Shown: positions 49,344 through 62,439 of the stretch, in pieces
How positions within the stretch are numbered: the first letter of the stretch is position 1
Layout: every line of letters begins with the position of its first letter
Assembly (NCBI GenBank): GCA_024811115.1
Contig: JAKOGH010000008.1
Span: 1-64,000, forward strand
Direction of reading: 5' to 3'
Length of the DNA: 64,000 nucleotides
Origin: Terana coerulea
Taxonomy: Eukaryota > Basidiomycota > Agaricomycetes > Polyporales > Phanerochaetaceae
Notes under the pieces: generated by a model
What the model saw: the letters and a program-made list of their open reading frames with translations, nothing else
Told to the model about the DNA's origin: nothing
Databases searched by the model: none
Program-made: the position numbers and the translations under genes

Positions 49344-51655
49344 ATGTTCTCGACGCGAATTCTCCTGATGTTGCCCGTGGTGCTAGCCTTCCTCTCTCTC
49401 GCCTGCGTGTCGACGGCTCGGTACGCAGGGAGCATCACCTTACTCCACTTCAACGACCTCGATGGTGAGTTGCCTGCTTGTGTTCATGATAGCTTTGATT
49501 TTCTTGAACTAAAATAATCGCAGTACTGAATCCCACCGCACACCCAAGCGCGTTGCTCATTGACAGCGCGGCTCACTCCGTCGCGTCGAGCTCGTGCAGT
49601 TCGCTGGATGAGACGCTACTACCCACTCCAACCGGGGCGTTGGCTCAGGATCTTGTCCCGCTACTCAAATTCCAGGCCTTCCAAGGACATGTCTTGAATG
49701 GCCAACGATTCTGGATCAACGCGAAGCCAAGTGGTCTCCTCACCTGCAGCACTGTCGACACGAACGGTAAGATCGGCGAGGCTCTATGCATTGAGTCCCT
49801 GCCGGCACTCTGCACGCAAAGCGGAAACTCATCTACCGTCCCAACTTTCAAAACTACTGTCTCTTCGCAGGGGCTGTCTATCACTGGGTGAGTCGCATAA
49901 ATCCATGCTGAACCTTACGCGCGTTTAATCCAAGGATTTAGATTCCGTGATCCCCGGTCTTTCAGATTCCAGGGCATCCCCTTCGCGGATCCGCCAGCAC
50001 GGTGGACCTACCCTACAGCGTATACTGGCCCAAAAGCCATTGACGCTACCAAGTTCGGATCCCAATGCATCCAAACTGGCTCGACGAGTGGAAGCGAGGA
50101 CTGCCTGTTCCTCAACATATGGACGCCGCTCATCCCCAGCTCGTCGAAGCTCAAGTCTTCTCTGAAGGCCGTCATGTTCTGGATCCATGGTGGTGCCTTC
50201 ACTGGCGGAACCGGCGCCGATGGTACCTTCGACGGTGGCAACATGGCATCTCGCGGCGATGTCGTGATGGTAACGACCAACTACCGTCTCTCTACCCTCG
50301 GCTTCCTCGCGCTCGACGACGGCAAGACCAACGGCAACTTCGGTATTGCGGACCAAATCGCTGCTCTCGACTGGGTCCACCAGCATATTGCATCGTTTGG
50401 TGGAGACCCCGATCGCATCACTATCTTCGGACAGTCTGCAGGAGCGGCATCGGTTCGCGCACTGATGCAGTCCCCGAAGGCGATTGGCAAGTATGCGGCG
50501 GCCATCCAGATGAGCAATCTCGCCGGCTCAGGATATGCTACCACGTACTCGCTGTACTACTCGATCCCCCAGGAAGTCAGCCTGGTGGCAAATCCTATCA
50601 TCGCTGCGACTGGGTGTGGTAACGCTACGGATACTCTTACGTGCTTGAAAGCGGTCGACGGTCACACCTTGGTGAACTTACCCACCGTAGCGAGGTTCGT
50701 CACTTCAATCTTCAAGCCTTCCCTTCGTTAACACCATCTGACGCAGATTCATCGTTGTTGACGGCACTTTCGTCTTGGAGAACGAGCTACCGCTCAATCA
50801 AACTGGTAAAGTTGCCGATGTCCACGCTATGATTGGCTGGATGCGGGATGACGGCGCTGCGTTCATTGGAACACCGGTAAGTGCTATGTTTTACGTGTCA
50901 TGACAACGTTCTAAGTTCTTGTGCACAGTCAAGCGACAACGGCATCGCAGCTTTGCAAGCTGCTGGGCTCCCCACTACTATGCTGAATAACTCCCTATTC
51001 CCCATCCCTACAAATGGCGCTAACGATATCGAGAACCTTTTCAACCTTACCGCCCGAGGATCGACCGACTCGCTCTTCCGCTGCCTGGATCAAGCCACTG
51101 TCTTTTCCGGCATCCAACACAACCTCTTCAAGAGCGTATGGACCTACGAGTTTAACCGCAGCATTCAAACTCCCGGCTTTGATCCTAACGCTCCTAGGTG
51201 TGATGCTCCTAAGGACGCCGCTCACCCTCTGGGCAATGCCAATGCTGAGTACTTCAAGTACGTCGTCGTCGCTTGCATTCTCTTAGCCCTAGAAGTGGCT
51301 GACCTTACTTCGCTGCAGGTGCCATAGTGGAGAACTGTTCTACGTGTTCGGCTCTCTGCCGACCAACCTGGCCTACCGCGACTCCAGTGACTTACCGTTC
51401 ATGCAAATGTCTATGGACACCTGGACGTCGTTCGCTCGCACGTTCAATCCCAACCCGGACCCGGCGTTCCTTGCGGCGCGGGGCTTTACAACATCTGCTG
51501 CTGGCTTCGCAAAGCAGGGAAAATGGGAGGAGGTGACCAAGAGCAATCTGAATGCCGCACCATTGCGCATCTTGCAGGCTCCGAGTATCATGTCTACCTT
51601 CAGGGAGCTGTCTCAGTGCGACTTCTTTGGGTTTTCACTCAATCATTTCGGTTGA
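49344..51655 (+). CDS. Secreted type-B carboxylesterase/lipase
   Basis: Alpha/beta-hydrolase of the carboxylesterase family. ATG 49344 opens a signal peptide (ILLMLPVVLAFLSLACVSTA). An N-terminal extension of about 120 residues, Cys- and Ser-rich, precedes the hydrolase domain, which begins FRFQGIPFADPPARW. Oxyanion-hole HGGAF, catalytic Ser in GQSAGAASV, FLNIWTP and SEDCL are present; the acid is probably Asp in WMRDDGAAF, and His lies in CHSGELFYVFG. Introns 49465-49523, 49888-49941, 50695-50746, 50877-50928, 51258-51318, all in frame; stop 51653-51655. Several N-glycosylation-type NxS/T sites fit an extracellular enzyme. Substrate unknown. Confidence 0.9.
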
Positions 51656-51970
51656 GAGAAGGACAGAAGCCATGTATACCGCTGTAGCCAATTTGTCGTA
51701 TATTTTGAAAAATAGTAACTGTGAGACATTCAAGCATATGCATGTCGCGAAGCTTGCGCGGAATGCTCTGGACAAGTGACGCTGTCACGGCGAGTCTGAC
51801 CAACCTTGTTTGACGTCGATGGCGTACGGGCGTCTACAGATCTGACTGACGGACCTCGGCCTCGGCTCGGCGTCGAAGTTCCTTGTCTGTTTCGTTCCCT
51901 CATGCTGCCTGGTTGCTGGTCTACGTCAACTCTCGTCTTATCCTCGTTCTGAACAGTCGTGAATTCTGTA

Positions 51971-54900
51971 ATGTCGCATAGTCCATACCCTAATGCTTAT
52001 GCGCAAGCACAATCACCGTTTGCTCCCTTTCATCAACCACAGCATCCAGGATACTCTCCAAACCCGAATCCGAATCCGTATCCAAATGCGTATGCAGATG
52101 TATATCAGCAGCGTGCTCCCTCTCGCAATGGATACCAACCTCAGGAAATGCGTCCTACAACTCCTCAGATGCAGCGAGCTCCGTCATCACAGTCCCACTA
52201 TGCAGATTCGACTCCGCTGAATTACTCCCCAAGTCGATCGCATTCTCCGGTTCGACCACAATTCGACCATGTCTCTGTCGCGTCTCCGGGTCCCGGATAT
52301 GGATATACACCTGGTCAAGGAATAGGAAGTACCCCAGTAGCTCGTGCGGATTCCGCTTTCTCTCAGAGCAGGCACTACAGTCAGTCATCCGCGGCATCCC
52401 CTACACCTGAGCAATCTTCCCCAAGACGTCCACTTCCAACTCCTCAGTCGAGGCCAAGTACCAACCCAATACCCGATAGGCGTCCCCTTCCAGCGACACA
52501 TCAACCATCCCCTTCGGCACCGTCGACACCATTTCATCGCCCGTCTTTTTCGACCTCTGCTGCTTCGTCATCTTCAGTGTTCTCGACGCGGTCCAACGAA
52601 TCACAGACAGGCACTGGATTTCAGTTTTCGTCAAGGGCTTCACGTCCGCTGCCTACACCTATCCCGCGATCGACCAAGAGCGTCGATCTTGCACGTAGTC
52701 CGAGCCCTATCAAGGAAATCCTTACTTCGTCAGGACCGCTACCTCCTGCAGGACAGAAGTTTGTGCCTTTGTGGAAGCGTACTCTACCGACTGCTCCAAA
52801 TCAGACGGCAGAGCAGCCCTCAATAATATCCGAGAATCGCCCCTCCGTATCTGTTCCGCCCTCCGGGTTTTCTGCGCACGGTATCTCAACTCTGCAAAGG
52901 AATGGGACTACGATTCGTCCGCTTCCGCCGTCCCCGGGGCGTTCACGGCCGGTACACGTTCCCAGTCCCCAGCAGTCGCCTACCAGGTCGTCATTTTCGC
53001 GACAGACTTCAATGGACACCATTACACCCACCAGCCCCTCCAGATCAGAGCAAGAAGGTCGATTCTTTCCACAACTACCGCCTGCACGAAGTGGCTCTCT
53101 ACCTCAGCCCCCATTGCGTGCACCAGCGGGGCCTCCCTCAAGTCAACCAATTATTCGTCCTACTGTAACAGAGTCTCCTCCTATGCACTCGCCACAAAGC
53201 TCAGAGAATGAAGACATGTACGAGAATCCGTTGCTCAAGCGTCCGCCGCAGTCGTCTATGGTTAGGCCGCCAAGTCCATCATACGGTGTGCGTAACCCTC
53301 CCTCACGCGGCCAGGCGGAAGAATCACAGAAGTCCACAGAGTCTGCAAAGCAGAACATGTTTAGGAATAACGGGCGGCGTCAGTCTATCGTTTCGCGAAT
53401 GGCGGAGCTTTCCATGAATGGCTCGTCACCTGATTTGGTTCAAGGAAAGCTACCTACAGGCCCATCCGCAAGCCCACCGAAGAGAGAGCATCCAATGCCT
53501 GCGATGGGACGCGCATCCACACAGCCCGGCTCTTCTCATTGGCCTGCAGAACTCCCACCTCTTCCTCGAACCCCTCAGGCGCGTACGGAGCCCGGGGAAT
53601 CGTCGAACTCGAGGCAAGCCTCTCCTACCCGTGTGCCGCCCCCTCAGCATCCATCTGCCCAAAGGAGCCCCACGCGGTTCCAATTCCCCCAGACTCCAGA
53701 CCCAGAGCCGTCTTCATCGCGTTTCCAGCAACCGCCTCAGCATCCCTCATCACCTACACGCTCAAAATTCTCCACGCGGCCACAGTCACGCGACGCCTCA
53801 CCAACCCGTGCACCAGCTCCGCCTCGAAATCATCCCTCTTCGCCGACCCGTCCTCGGTTCCCTGCACAAGCGCCGGTACGGGAGCCGATATTACCAGCTC
53901 CTCAGCCGCACAGGATGATTCCGAACCTCGACGATGCGCCGCCACTGTCCCTACGGCGCTCTCCGTCGCCTGTCCGCCCTTCCACGTTCTCTGCGTTCTC
54001 GAACAATCACGCGACAAATGGCCTTCCGAACATACGCACGCAGAGTGTTGGAAACTCGCAGTTGGGCTCACCTGCCAAGTCACCACCATCCGCAGTGACG
54101 CCAAGCTCGGCTAGTTCAGTGTTCTCGCTCTCCGCGTTCCCAGCCCCACCCCAGATGAGTTTTACGAACGTCAATACGAGCGGGAGTGGATCTTCCCGGA
54201 TGCCGTCGCAGTCTCCAGCTCGCGGTCGCGTTCCTGCGATATCGTTCAACGACTCGCAGGAAGATAACTGGAGCTCGGGTCCTTCTATCTCTATCTCAGA
54301 TTCGGATAATCCTCATTCGAACGGGATCCCTAAGATATCCCTGCCCGGTATGGACGACGATGGAGATGACACCGTCCAAATTCCTAGCATCAACATCGGC
54401 GGTCCCGATAGCAATATCCCCCACATTCACGTACAGGGCGAAGGAGGATCTAGGCAGATGAATAACCCCGCACATCCCCTGCCCACGATACCCAACAAGG
54501 GAGGGTTGTTCTGCGGCGGTTGTGGAGGCGCGATTCTCGGCCGGTCGATCAGCACGATGGGCGCGAAGTGGCATCCGCAGTGCTTCCGCTGCGCGGCCTG
54601 CTCTCAGCTGCTCGAGAACTTGGCGATGTTCGAGCATGAGGGGAGGCTGTATTGTTCCTTGGATTATTACGAGGTCCGTCATAACTCAGGGCGCTGAGAG
54701 ATCGCTCACTGATTTCCTGCGACTTTCAGAAATTTGCGCCTCGGTGCTACCACTGTCAGACCGCCATAGCAGACCAGGATTTCATCACGCTGTCTCAAGT
54801 GGAAGGTCTGGGTGATCGAACGTACCATACCCAGCACTTCTTTTGTGCGGAGTGCGGAGATCCTTTCATGCCGCCGAGCACAACTGCTCGGAATTTCGCG

Positions 54901-55240
54901 GGCGACGGTACATTTGAGAGCGGGACTGGCGAGGGCTTCACCGTGTACCAGGGGCATCCGTACTGCGAACACTGCCATGTCCGGCTGCGTATGCCCAAGT
55001 GCAAGAAGTGCAAGAAGCCCATTCGGAAGGATGTCGATGCCCTAGAGGTGCTCGGCGGGCTGTGGTGCCCGGAGTGTTTTGTGTGCAAGGTGCGTCCCAC
55101 CTTTGATTCTCGATTAATACGACATTGACATAGGATCTTAGTCCTGTGAGGGACCGTTTACCAACGGCAGGTTCTTCTTGCGGGACGAGAAGCCGTTTTG
55201 CCAGCACTGCTTCGAGATAATTATCAAGAGCGAGTTATGA
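51971..55240 (+). CDS. LIM-domain protein with long disordered N-terminus (paxillin-like)
   Basis: ATG 51971; an upstream GTG in frame is not a credible start. About 850 residues of Ser/Pro-rich, low-complexity sequence with SPTR/SPR repeats and SH3-type proline motifs precede three zinc-binding LIM modules at the C-terminus: FCGGCGGAILGRSI to CSLDYYE, KFAPRCYHCQTAI to HFFCAECGDPF, and MPKCKKCKKPI to FCQHCFE. Introns 54674-54729 and 55090-55141; stop 55238-55240. In fungi such proteins (for example Pxl1, Rga-type partners) work at the cell cortex and septum; the Rho-GAP domain of Rga proteins is absent here. A short NPNPNPYPNAY tract near 52060-52100 is a hexanucleotide repeat. Confidence 0.88.
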
Positions 55241-55619
55241 TGACTCAGAGGAACGTCTTTTGACGACGAACCTTGCATGATTTTAATGACGATTAATTTT
55301 GAGTTTTATTTCACGGCTTCTCAGCTACTCCTGTTGGATTAAAATGTTGTACATAATACATACATGCACTATCTTGTTGTATCTTCTCCGCCGTTCACGC
55401 TCGTATTTGCCTGCGATTACATATGCCTAAAGCTTGAAGTCACTGAGGAGATGGGCGCTCCTCCCTGCTCAGATCGTGATCTAGAACAAACAGGCACAAG
55501 CAACACGTTCGCGTCTCGTTTAGACGCACAACTACGCGTTTGAAACCACATTCTCAGCTCAATCTATTCTACAACATTTATACCCATCATCGTACTATAT
55601 AACTGATACTCTTCATATC
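55241..55619. promoter_or_regulatory. MCM10 upstream region with one MCB box
   Basis: ACGCGT at 55534-55539, about 80 bp before the MCM10 ATG. Confidence 0.45.
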
Positions 55620-58127
55620 ATGAACTCTTTGACGAACAGAAGAGATGAAGAGGAGCGCAAACAGGCAGACTTACGGCGCCAGATTGCGGCGCTGCAGGCC
55701 CAGCTGAAGGATGTGCCAGCAGAGTCCGGGGTCACCCACTGGCAACCCCAGGGACGCCACGAAAGAGGAAGCAGAAAGATGATGCACTTCTGGCCCCAGC
55801 TACGCCGTCACCGAGTACGCTTCAATTTTGTGACGTTCGTGGCTGGAATGTACTGACGTTGGGCAGAGAAACGGAAGCGAGACGACAAGAAGAAGCCAAA
55901 AGTCATACCCCCAGCGCGCGCCCCGGAAACTGCAGCACACTCTCGCCAATTGCCCACATCAGCGGCTCAGAAAGCAGCGGAAGATGGTAGACAGAAGCTG
56001 GTAGCACCTTCATCAATGCCTGCTGCAACGTCGACCGTCCTATCCAAGCTCGCAGGCTTTGCATCAAGCTCGAAGTCGGAGCAGTCGAAGAACACAGTCG
56101 CGCGCTCGTCCAGATTCACTGAGAAAGCGGCAGCCACACCGGAACAGGAAAACCAAAATGACAGACAGGAAAGTAATAGAGACGAGAACCTGGCGGTCAT
56201 TGAAGACTTGGGACCAGGCCCGTATGACCACAAAGCGCCGTTCGACGACCCACATTTCCAGAAGTTGGAACCAAATTCTGGTATTCGTTTGGCGTAAGTT
56301 ATTTGCTTGGGGTAGCTGTGCAATGGCTGAGCATAGCCCAACAGATCCCGCGCCATTCCTCACGACGACTTCCAAGACCATTTGCGAGGACGCTATTACC
56401 TCTCGCCATCTAAACTATACTCCGTCATTCGTCTGCTACCTAATAAGCAGGGCTACGACGTCCCCGTTGAAGGCGACTGGATCACCATCGCAGTCGTGGC
56501 GGAACGGGGACCCCTGAAGTATAGTAAAGCACCCGTTGGTGTTGGCAAAGAAGACCTCGCGGAGCTGCCCGACAAGGACGACGACTTCACGAGTTTGTCA
56601 CTGGACCCACCGGCCAAACCAGCGAACCCATACGCGCCGCGGTGGAAAGGCAAGGCTAAGGAGGAGCCGTCGAAACCGTCTGGCAAGAAGTACATGAACC
56701 TGAAGTTAATTGATTTTGGGTGCCGAGCGAAGTCTTCGGCGACGGCGGGGAAGGCTGTGATACGCGGTGACGCGCTCCTCTCGTTATTGCTGTTTGAATC
56801 AGACAGAGTGGATGAGGTCACGCATGAGGATGGGAGGAAGGAGAAGATATATCGGGGTGGGAGTCGAGGCGCTTTTGAACGGATGTCGAGACTGAAAGAG
56901 GGTGCGGTCGTTGCGCTGCTGAACCCCAAGATCTTGAAACCTTTTCAGGTGAACATCTCGCACTCCGCTTTGGTGAACGCTCGCATTTACCAACTGTTCG
57001 TAGCGGTCGGGTGATACCCCCATCCAACGGATAACATCCTAGCCATCACTCCCGATTCTGTCGATTCCGTAGTCGTGATCGGGCACTCGCAGGATTTGGG
57101 CATGTGCCATGTCGCCAAGCGAGACGGCAAGGCTTGCGGAAGCTGGTGCGACAAACGGGTCAGCGATGTTTGCGATTATCATATACAACACGCTGTCCAG
57201 AACAAACGAGCAGCTCGTGCGGAATTTTCCATGGGGTAGGTCCTCTGATTTTATCGCGCGGAACGTAGGTGCTCATTCTCTACAGGACCTCTGGAATGAC
57301 TTCCTTTGCGAAGAAGAAATCAGACTATGACCCTGCGCGCAAATGGGGTCTCAAGCCCGACCCAGACACGGCAACTTCGGGAACAACGTATGTGGTATCT
57401 GGGCACGTCGTGTCATCCGGTAAAGACCACATGTATGTAAACGAATCGGTAGGCCGAGATGCGCAGGCAAGGGCCGCTCGTACTTCAGGGAAGGAGGCAG
57501 ACAGGGCATTGGAAAGATTGCTGAAGAGAGACAAGGCGGGCATGAAGGTGGTGAAGGCAGCGCGAGACTTCGGCAAAAAGTTGGCGAAGGATGCGGCAGA
57601 TGGGAAAGGGAAGGATAAGGGGAAGAAGGGCAAGGAGGCTACAAAGAAACGGAAACAGGCGGAAGAGAGCATGAGCGACGCTTCTGACGAGGATAGGCCG
57701 ACGAAGAACGCGTACACTGCGTCTGTAGTGAAAAACCTCGGTTTTGACCCGACAGCCAAGGACGGGCGGAAAACTAGAGACGTTGATGTGCTCAAGAAAG
57801 TAAGCCGCTGCTACTGAAATGACTCATACTGTATAATGCTGACACATATACCTTTAGCTGGATGCGTTGGCAACTCTCCAAGCCTCCCGCAAAGAGATCG
57901 ACCTCGGTCCAAGACCAGGCAAACTCAAGTCCAATGTCCGTGCTCCGCAAGAATCTGATGCCTTGTCACATACACGGGCTGCTGGGACTTCTCTCTCAGA
58001 GGACATATCTGATAGGGATTTGTTGGAGTCATCTGAAGAAGAGATGTTTGTCTCCGTACCTCGTCGAGGGTCTCCGCCCAAGACCCCGCCTATGGTGAAT
58101 TTGGATTCAAGTGACGTCGAGGATTAG
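55620..58127 (+). CDS. MCM10: MCM10 replication initiation factor
   Basis: Loads with CMG helicase and DNA polymerase alpha at origins. ATG 55620 opens a coiled-coil-like EERKQADLRRQIAALQAQLK; an NLS-like PRKRKQ and KRKRDDKKK follow. The OB fold starts with GIRLASRAIPHDDFQDHL, GRYYLSPSKLYSVIRLLP; the CCCH zinc finger is MCHVAKRDGKACGSWCDK to VCDYH, then KKSDYDPARKWGLK. The C-terminal part is Lys-rich (KGKDKGKKGKEATKKRK) with an acidic end NLDSSDVED. Introns 55815-55866, 56294-56343, about 56950-57045, 57236-57285, 57800-57857; stop 58125-58127. A base seems missing at CCC 55735-55737, where the frame changes from HWQPQGR to PLATPGTPRKRKQ. The junction after LKPFQ is one base off and needs checking. 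Confidence 0.92.
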
Positions 58128-58595
58128 CAACTCTTTCTTCGGATCCGTCTGTTGCTCTGGACCGCTGTAGTGTTCAAATTACATTGAACAATGGTAGCCC
58201 GGGCCCAAGCCTGAAGGCCTTACGAACAGTCTGAACCTGCTTACCTGCCATATCGGTTGAGTCGTTGTGAACCGTGTGATATGACGTTGAATGATCGGCC
58301 GTGCTAACCAATCACATTCTCAGACTCCGTCCGTAGTCGCATTTAAAGACAACTTCGCGGGTGCCCTTCCCTTGCTTTCCGCTACCTCTTGGTTGTCCTT
58401 GTAATACTCTGCACGCTAGAACCATACTGTCTAGCTGGAAGTTACAAGGTTCTCTACAGCGTGTCAGGTTTCAGCATATCATCCGCTTGCTGGACCTACT
58501 GACCGTCTTCGGGACACGACGAGATCCTTGAAATCCAGGGTACATCCACCCGCAGCACATCTTACGGTCGCGCACCATTGCAACATCACGCAAGC
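58128..58595. other. Intergenic, no gene recognised
   Basis: 5' flank of the RMD1-like gene; only short ORFs. Confidence 0.4.
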
Positions 58596-60527
58596 ATGTC
58601 TAGCAGACCGACACCAGTCCGCGCACCAACCGCACCTCTCCCCGGTCGCCTCACCCGTCCCAAACGTGCCTTCTCCTCCTCAGGTGCCGGCCGCCCACCA
58701 ACTCGGAGGCCCTCACTATCGGGAGGACTTCCAGGACTTACGCGTGCGGGCACGGTGAATCCTGTCACGGGTGCACCCAAGGCCCAACGGACATCCAAGA
58801 ACACCCAGAAGCTCGTCGTACTTCCCTCCGCGCCGCAGACCAAACCCCTGCATACCGAAGAGGACGACGAACTGCAGCATGGGTACGAGACCGATCGGGG
58901 CGTTAGAGATGTGAAGAGCATAGGAGAGCGGATGAGCAAACCGGAGAGGCAGAAGGAGGGGTACAAGCGAATGACGGCGTACTGCGTCGCGGAGGGTTCA
59001 AGATGAAGCTGCTGGCGAGCTTCTTGAAGAGGGAGCATAATGTGCAACCGAGGGTATTTGACGAGGCGATGTACGCGGTACGTATCTACCTACCTCTAGC
59101 ATGCTTAAGAGGTTGAGCTTACAACCTTCGTACAGACCTATTTTCATCCGCTTCTACCGGGTTATGGGCCTGGTATAAATGTCCGCTCCTCTGCGCCGCC
59201 CGCGCCGTCTAGTCCGACTGCCGAGGACCTATTCATCGACGACCACATCAACGTCGTTTCTGAAGCGGAGGAAACGGCGGACGAGGCCTACTACTCTGAA
59301 GCAACACCGTCCGCCGATCTTGAAGGCTTCCTTCCCAGTTCGCCCCCTCCGACCGATGCGCTGAGCGAGCCGGTGACGCCGATGCTACAATCTGCTTCCT
59401 CTCCTAGCGTCCCCGCGAACGCAAGACGCTCTTCGAATCATTATGACCCAGATACTTTCGCTGAGGCCGTGTTATTCGACTATGGCGTTGTTGTATTCTT
59501 TGGACTGTCCGAGGCGCACGAACGGAGTATCTTGGAGGACATTGAGAAAGCCGAAATCATGCGGAAACCCCTGCCTGAGGACCGGTGGGAAATTGAGGAG
59601 TGTCACTATGAAGTATGTCGAATCATTCACGAGCCCAGTCCAGCAGGAAGGCTAATGATTGCTGCAGTACAAACCTTTCATAGCATACCCTCGTATCTTC
59701 AATGACTTCTTTAGTGAGCACGGCTGGTTTTGTCACAGTAAACACGGGTGCTTATGGTGTAACTCCAGCCTTCAAGTCGCATTCTGCCCTCCGCACCCTC
59801 TCTGTAGCCCACGCACTGGCACAATCCACGCTCCTCGCTCGGTATGAAACCGTGACTGATGCTACGCTCGCGTCACCACAAACCACCTCTATACCCGTTC
59901 AACTCGCGTCCACGGGCTCGCTACGCCTCACACGTACCGACGCATTGAAGCTCACCGGCCGCCTCTTCAAGCTGAGGCGTGATGTGAACCTGGTGAGCAA
60001 TGTACTGGACGTGCCGGACCTGTTCTGGGAAGAGGGGCAAGCAAGTCTGAGGGCTTTGTATGATGCGGTAAGAGAATACATGGAGATTGGCGGCAGAGTC
60101 GGGGTGTTGAACGAGAAGTTAGCTGTTGCGGAGGATATCGTGAGTATCTCTCTTGTATACGGCGGTTATGATTAGGCTCATGCATCGTAATTCAGCTCGG
60201 AGCCATTCACGATCACTTGAATAACAATGCTATGGACCGAATAACTTGGATTATCATTTGGTGAGCCCTCCCCGCTCTTTATGTGCTGTCGCTAATATCT
60301 AGACAGGCTCATTGTTGCCGCATGTCTAGTTGAAATGGTATGTAAAGGGGCATTGTATCCTGTGAATACTATCTAACGGTGAACAGGGTGAAGTTGTAGC
60401 TCGACTTGTAGTGCACGCAGCGAGTTCTTCTCCGGAGACAGCTATCCCAGACGTTGCCGCGATAGGGAATATGACCGGCGACGATGCCCTGCGGATACTG
60501 ACACAGCTTGCCCTGGCGAAGAAGTGA
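58596..60527 (+). CDS. RMD1/DUF155 family mitochondrial-type membrane protein
   Basis: RMD1-type proteins in yeast act in mitochondrial/meiotic nuclear division; here the role is inferred by family. ATG 58596 (MSSRPTPVRAP). The Ser/Pro-rich basic N-terminus leads to the conserved DUF155 core: FDYGVVVFFGLSEAHERSIL, EECHYE, YKPFIAYPRIFNDFFT, LSVAHALAQSTLLARYE, GRLFKLRRDVNLVSNVLDVP, DLFWEEGQASLRALYDAVRE, EIGGRVGVLNEKLAVAEDI. The C-terminus is ITWIIIWLIVAACLVEMGEV, a single membrane helix. Introns 59078-59135, 59613-59667, 59714-59768, 60140-60195, 60260-60306 and one near 60340-60387; stop 60525-60527. A base seems missing at GGG 58994-58996, between CVAEG and FKMKLLASFLK. Confidence 0.88.
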
Positions 60528-61407
60528 CGCTACTTTTAAACCTAGGATCCTTATTCTACACATACCCATTAATTCGGACAAGTTTCGTTCTTTTGGTGAG
60601 TGCTGAATTGATGATGTTTAGTTACTTGTACTGATACCCCCCCTCTAGTTCCAGTCTGTATCATATATATCCCGGTTTTGCCGGGCGACGTTGTTCAGTA
60701 CGGGCATTCTTGTCACCCTGAAACTTACTCGCCTCAACGCGTGACGCTCGGCAGCTGAACTACAACATCTTCATCACCAGGCATCCGCTGGCAAGCCACG
60801 ACCAGGAGATGCATCTCAACTACTGCGGTATCCGAGAAAAAGAGCTGTATACACGCAAGACAGAGTGATCGGAGGCTAACTCCAAATTAGCATGCATGAA
60901 GATGGTGTAGGACAATGTACCGCTATGAAATATGCCAGAGTGTTAATCACGACAGATGGCAGTGGCGTTCACCCTGACTCTTCACTGGCTGATTTTAGTA
61001 TGGTGCGGACGTGTAAGACCTCTCTGCGGCCGACAAAATTTGTACGTGAGTAGCCTCCTTTCTTCTATGAGCCAGACTGACTAACCAATAATATTCTTGC
61101 TAGCTCTACAGCATCACGACAAACCGATTCTTCTCCCGTCGTGAGTTTAGATAAGCAGGACGGTCGGCGGGCGATCCCAATATGACTTGAGAGGCGGGAC
61201 GTCCGGCGGTGACGTCAAGCGCCAATTCGGCGGCGGGCGATCGCGATGCTTTCGAAGACACAGCGGCTGGCATCGACCCAAACAAGCACCTAAGGCTCAC
61301 TTTATAAGCCATGTAAAGGCGGGCATCGTCTTGTTCAAAACCCCCACGCTCCCCGCACACCCATCTGTATTTCTTCTGGTTTTTATTACATTTAATCTCG
61401 CTGCACT
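60528..61407. other. Intergenic, no gene recognised
   Basis: AT-rich at the left, with TATATAT at about 60664. One ACGCGT lies at about 60736-60741, some 670 bp before the next ATG, too far to assign. Confidence 0.4.
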
Positions 61408-62127
61408 ATGTCTGCTGGACCTGGAATGTCTGTGCCTAAGGCTGTTGCCAGCGGAGGCAACATCAGGGTACGTGCATCGCTATTGCGAGTCCGGCGATGG
61501 CTGACATCGTTGCAGAGTATGGCCATCGGTACGAGCGTGACCGCTGCCGCCGTCGGGCTTTTCTTCTACTCCCGCTTTCACGCCCACAAGAAGGATGATC
61601 AGACCTGTACGTGCTTCTCACTTCTGCGCGTCGCGTCGGCTGAGAAATAAACACTAGGGATTGCTCGCCACGGTCAGCAGCCCGGCGACACGGGCTACAA
61701 CCCGACCTACCAGAACAGCCGTGGAGCGCGCCTTGTAACGACTTCCAAGGACGTTGAGCCGGAAAACAAGCAGGGCAGTATTCCACTCCCAGGTAACAGC
61801 GATCATCGCGGAAGCGAGGGGTACGTCGCCAGCGCCATGTCTTTTGTTGCGGTGAGTGGTGTTTATCATCGAGTGGATTCGCGATGCCAAGTCTCGTAGG
61901 GAAAGGGGACCAACCCAGACCCCAGTGTCCCTGAAAACCCTGGCAACATTCAGCAGCCCGCCCCGCAGAGAATGAACGACGATGGGTCTCACTACACCAA
62001 GGTATGTCACTCAATGATCCAACGCGAGTTGACACTCACCGCGACACGCCAGTCTGGATATTATGCCGAGTCGTACAAATCTCGTCCTCAGCACCCTGAG
62101 AAGCCCAAGGAAGGTCGCGCAAACTGA
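61408..62127 (+). CDS. Small membrane-anchored protein, unassigned
   Basis: About 150-residue protein from five exons. ATG 61408 (MSAGPGMSVPKAVASGGNIR); introns 61468-61515, 61607-61657, 61852-61899, 62002-62051; stop 62125-62127; all in frame. A single hydrophobic helix (SMAIGTSVTAAAVGLFFYSR) is followed by FHAHKKDDQTW and a polar tail rich in Gly, Pro, Asn and Ser (YNPTYQNSRGARLV, SDHRGSEGYVASAMSF, SGYYAESYKSRPQHPEK). I do not recognise a family. The layout suggests an N-terminal helix with a soluble tail, perhaps mitochondrial or ER; this is inference from composition. Confidence 0.75.
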
Positions 62128-62439
62128 ATGGTGTCATAATCATCGTGCAATTGTACGTCTACGCGCCGCGTCATATCTTTCAAGTAGGAGCGAGCGAGCC
62201 TATTCAAGCCTCTGTAACATAGCATGAGCAGCAAAGGGATACATCTCTAATTTGTACAACATTGACCAACCCTACGCATAATTCAGGACCTCGCATTAGA
62301 AACTGTTCGAAAATAAGAGTTTTGACATGACGTCCACGTAAAATCGATTGAGTGGTGCTTTCGTGGCATACTAGAAAAAATTAACATAATACACTGCGAG
62401 TCGAGAACGGCTGCCGCAAGAAGTCCGTACACCTCAGCA

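Noticed and set aside
51959..51970. GTG start four codons before the LIM-protein ATG
   Set aside because: Eukaryotic start at ATG 51971 is far more likely.
20190..60741. Other ACGCGT sites (for example about 20195, 24289, 27496, 33005, 57709, 58738, 60736)
   Set aside because: Inside coding sequence or far from a start codon; the overall number is near random expectation.
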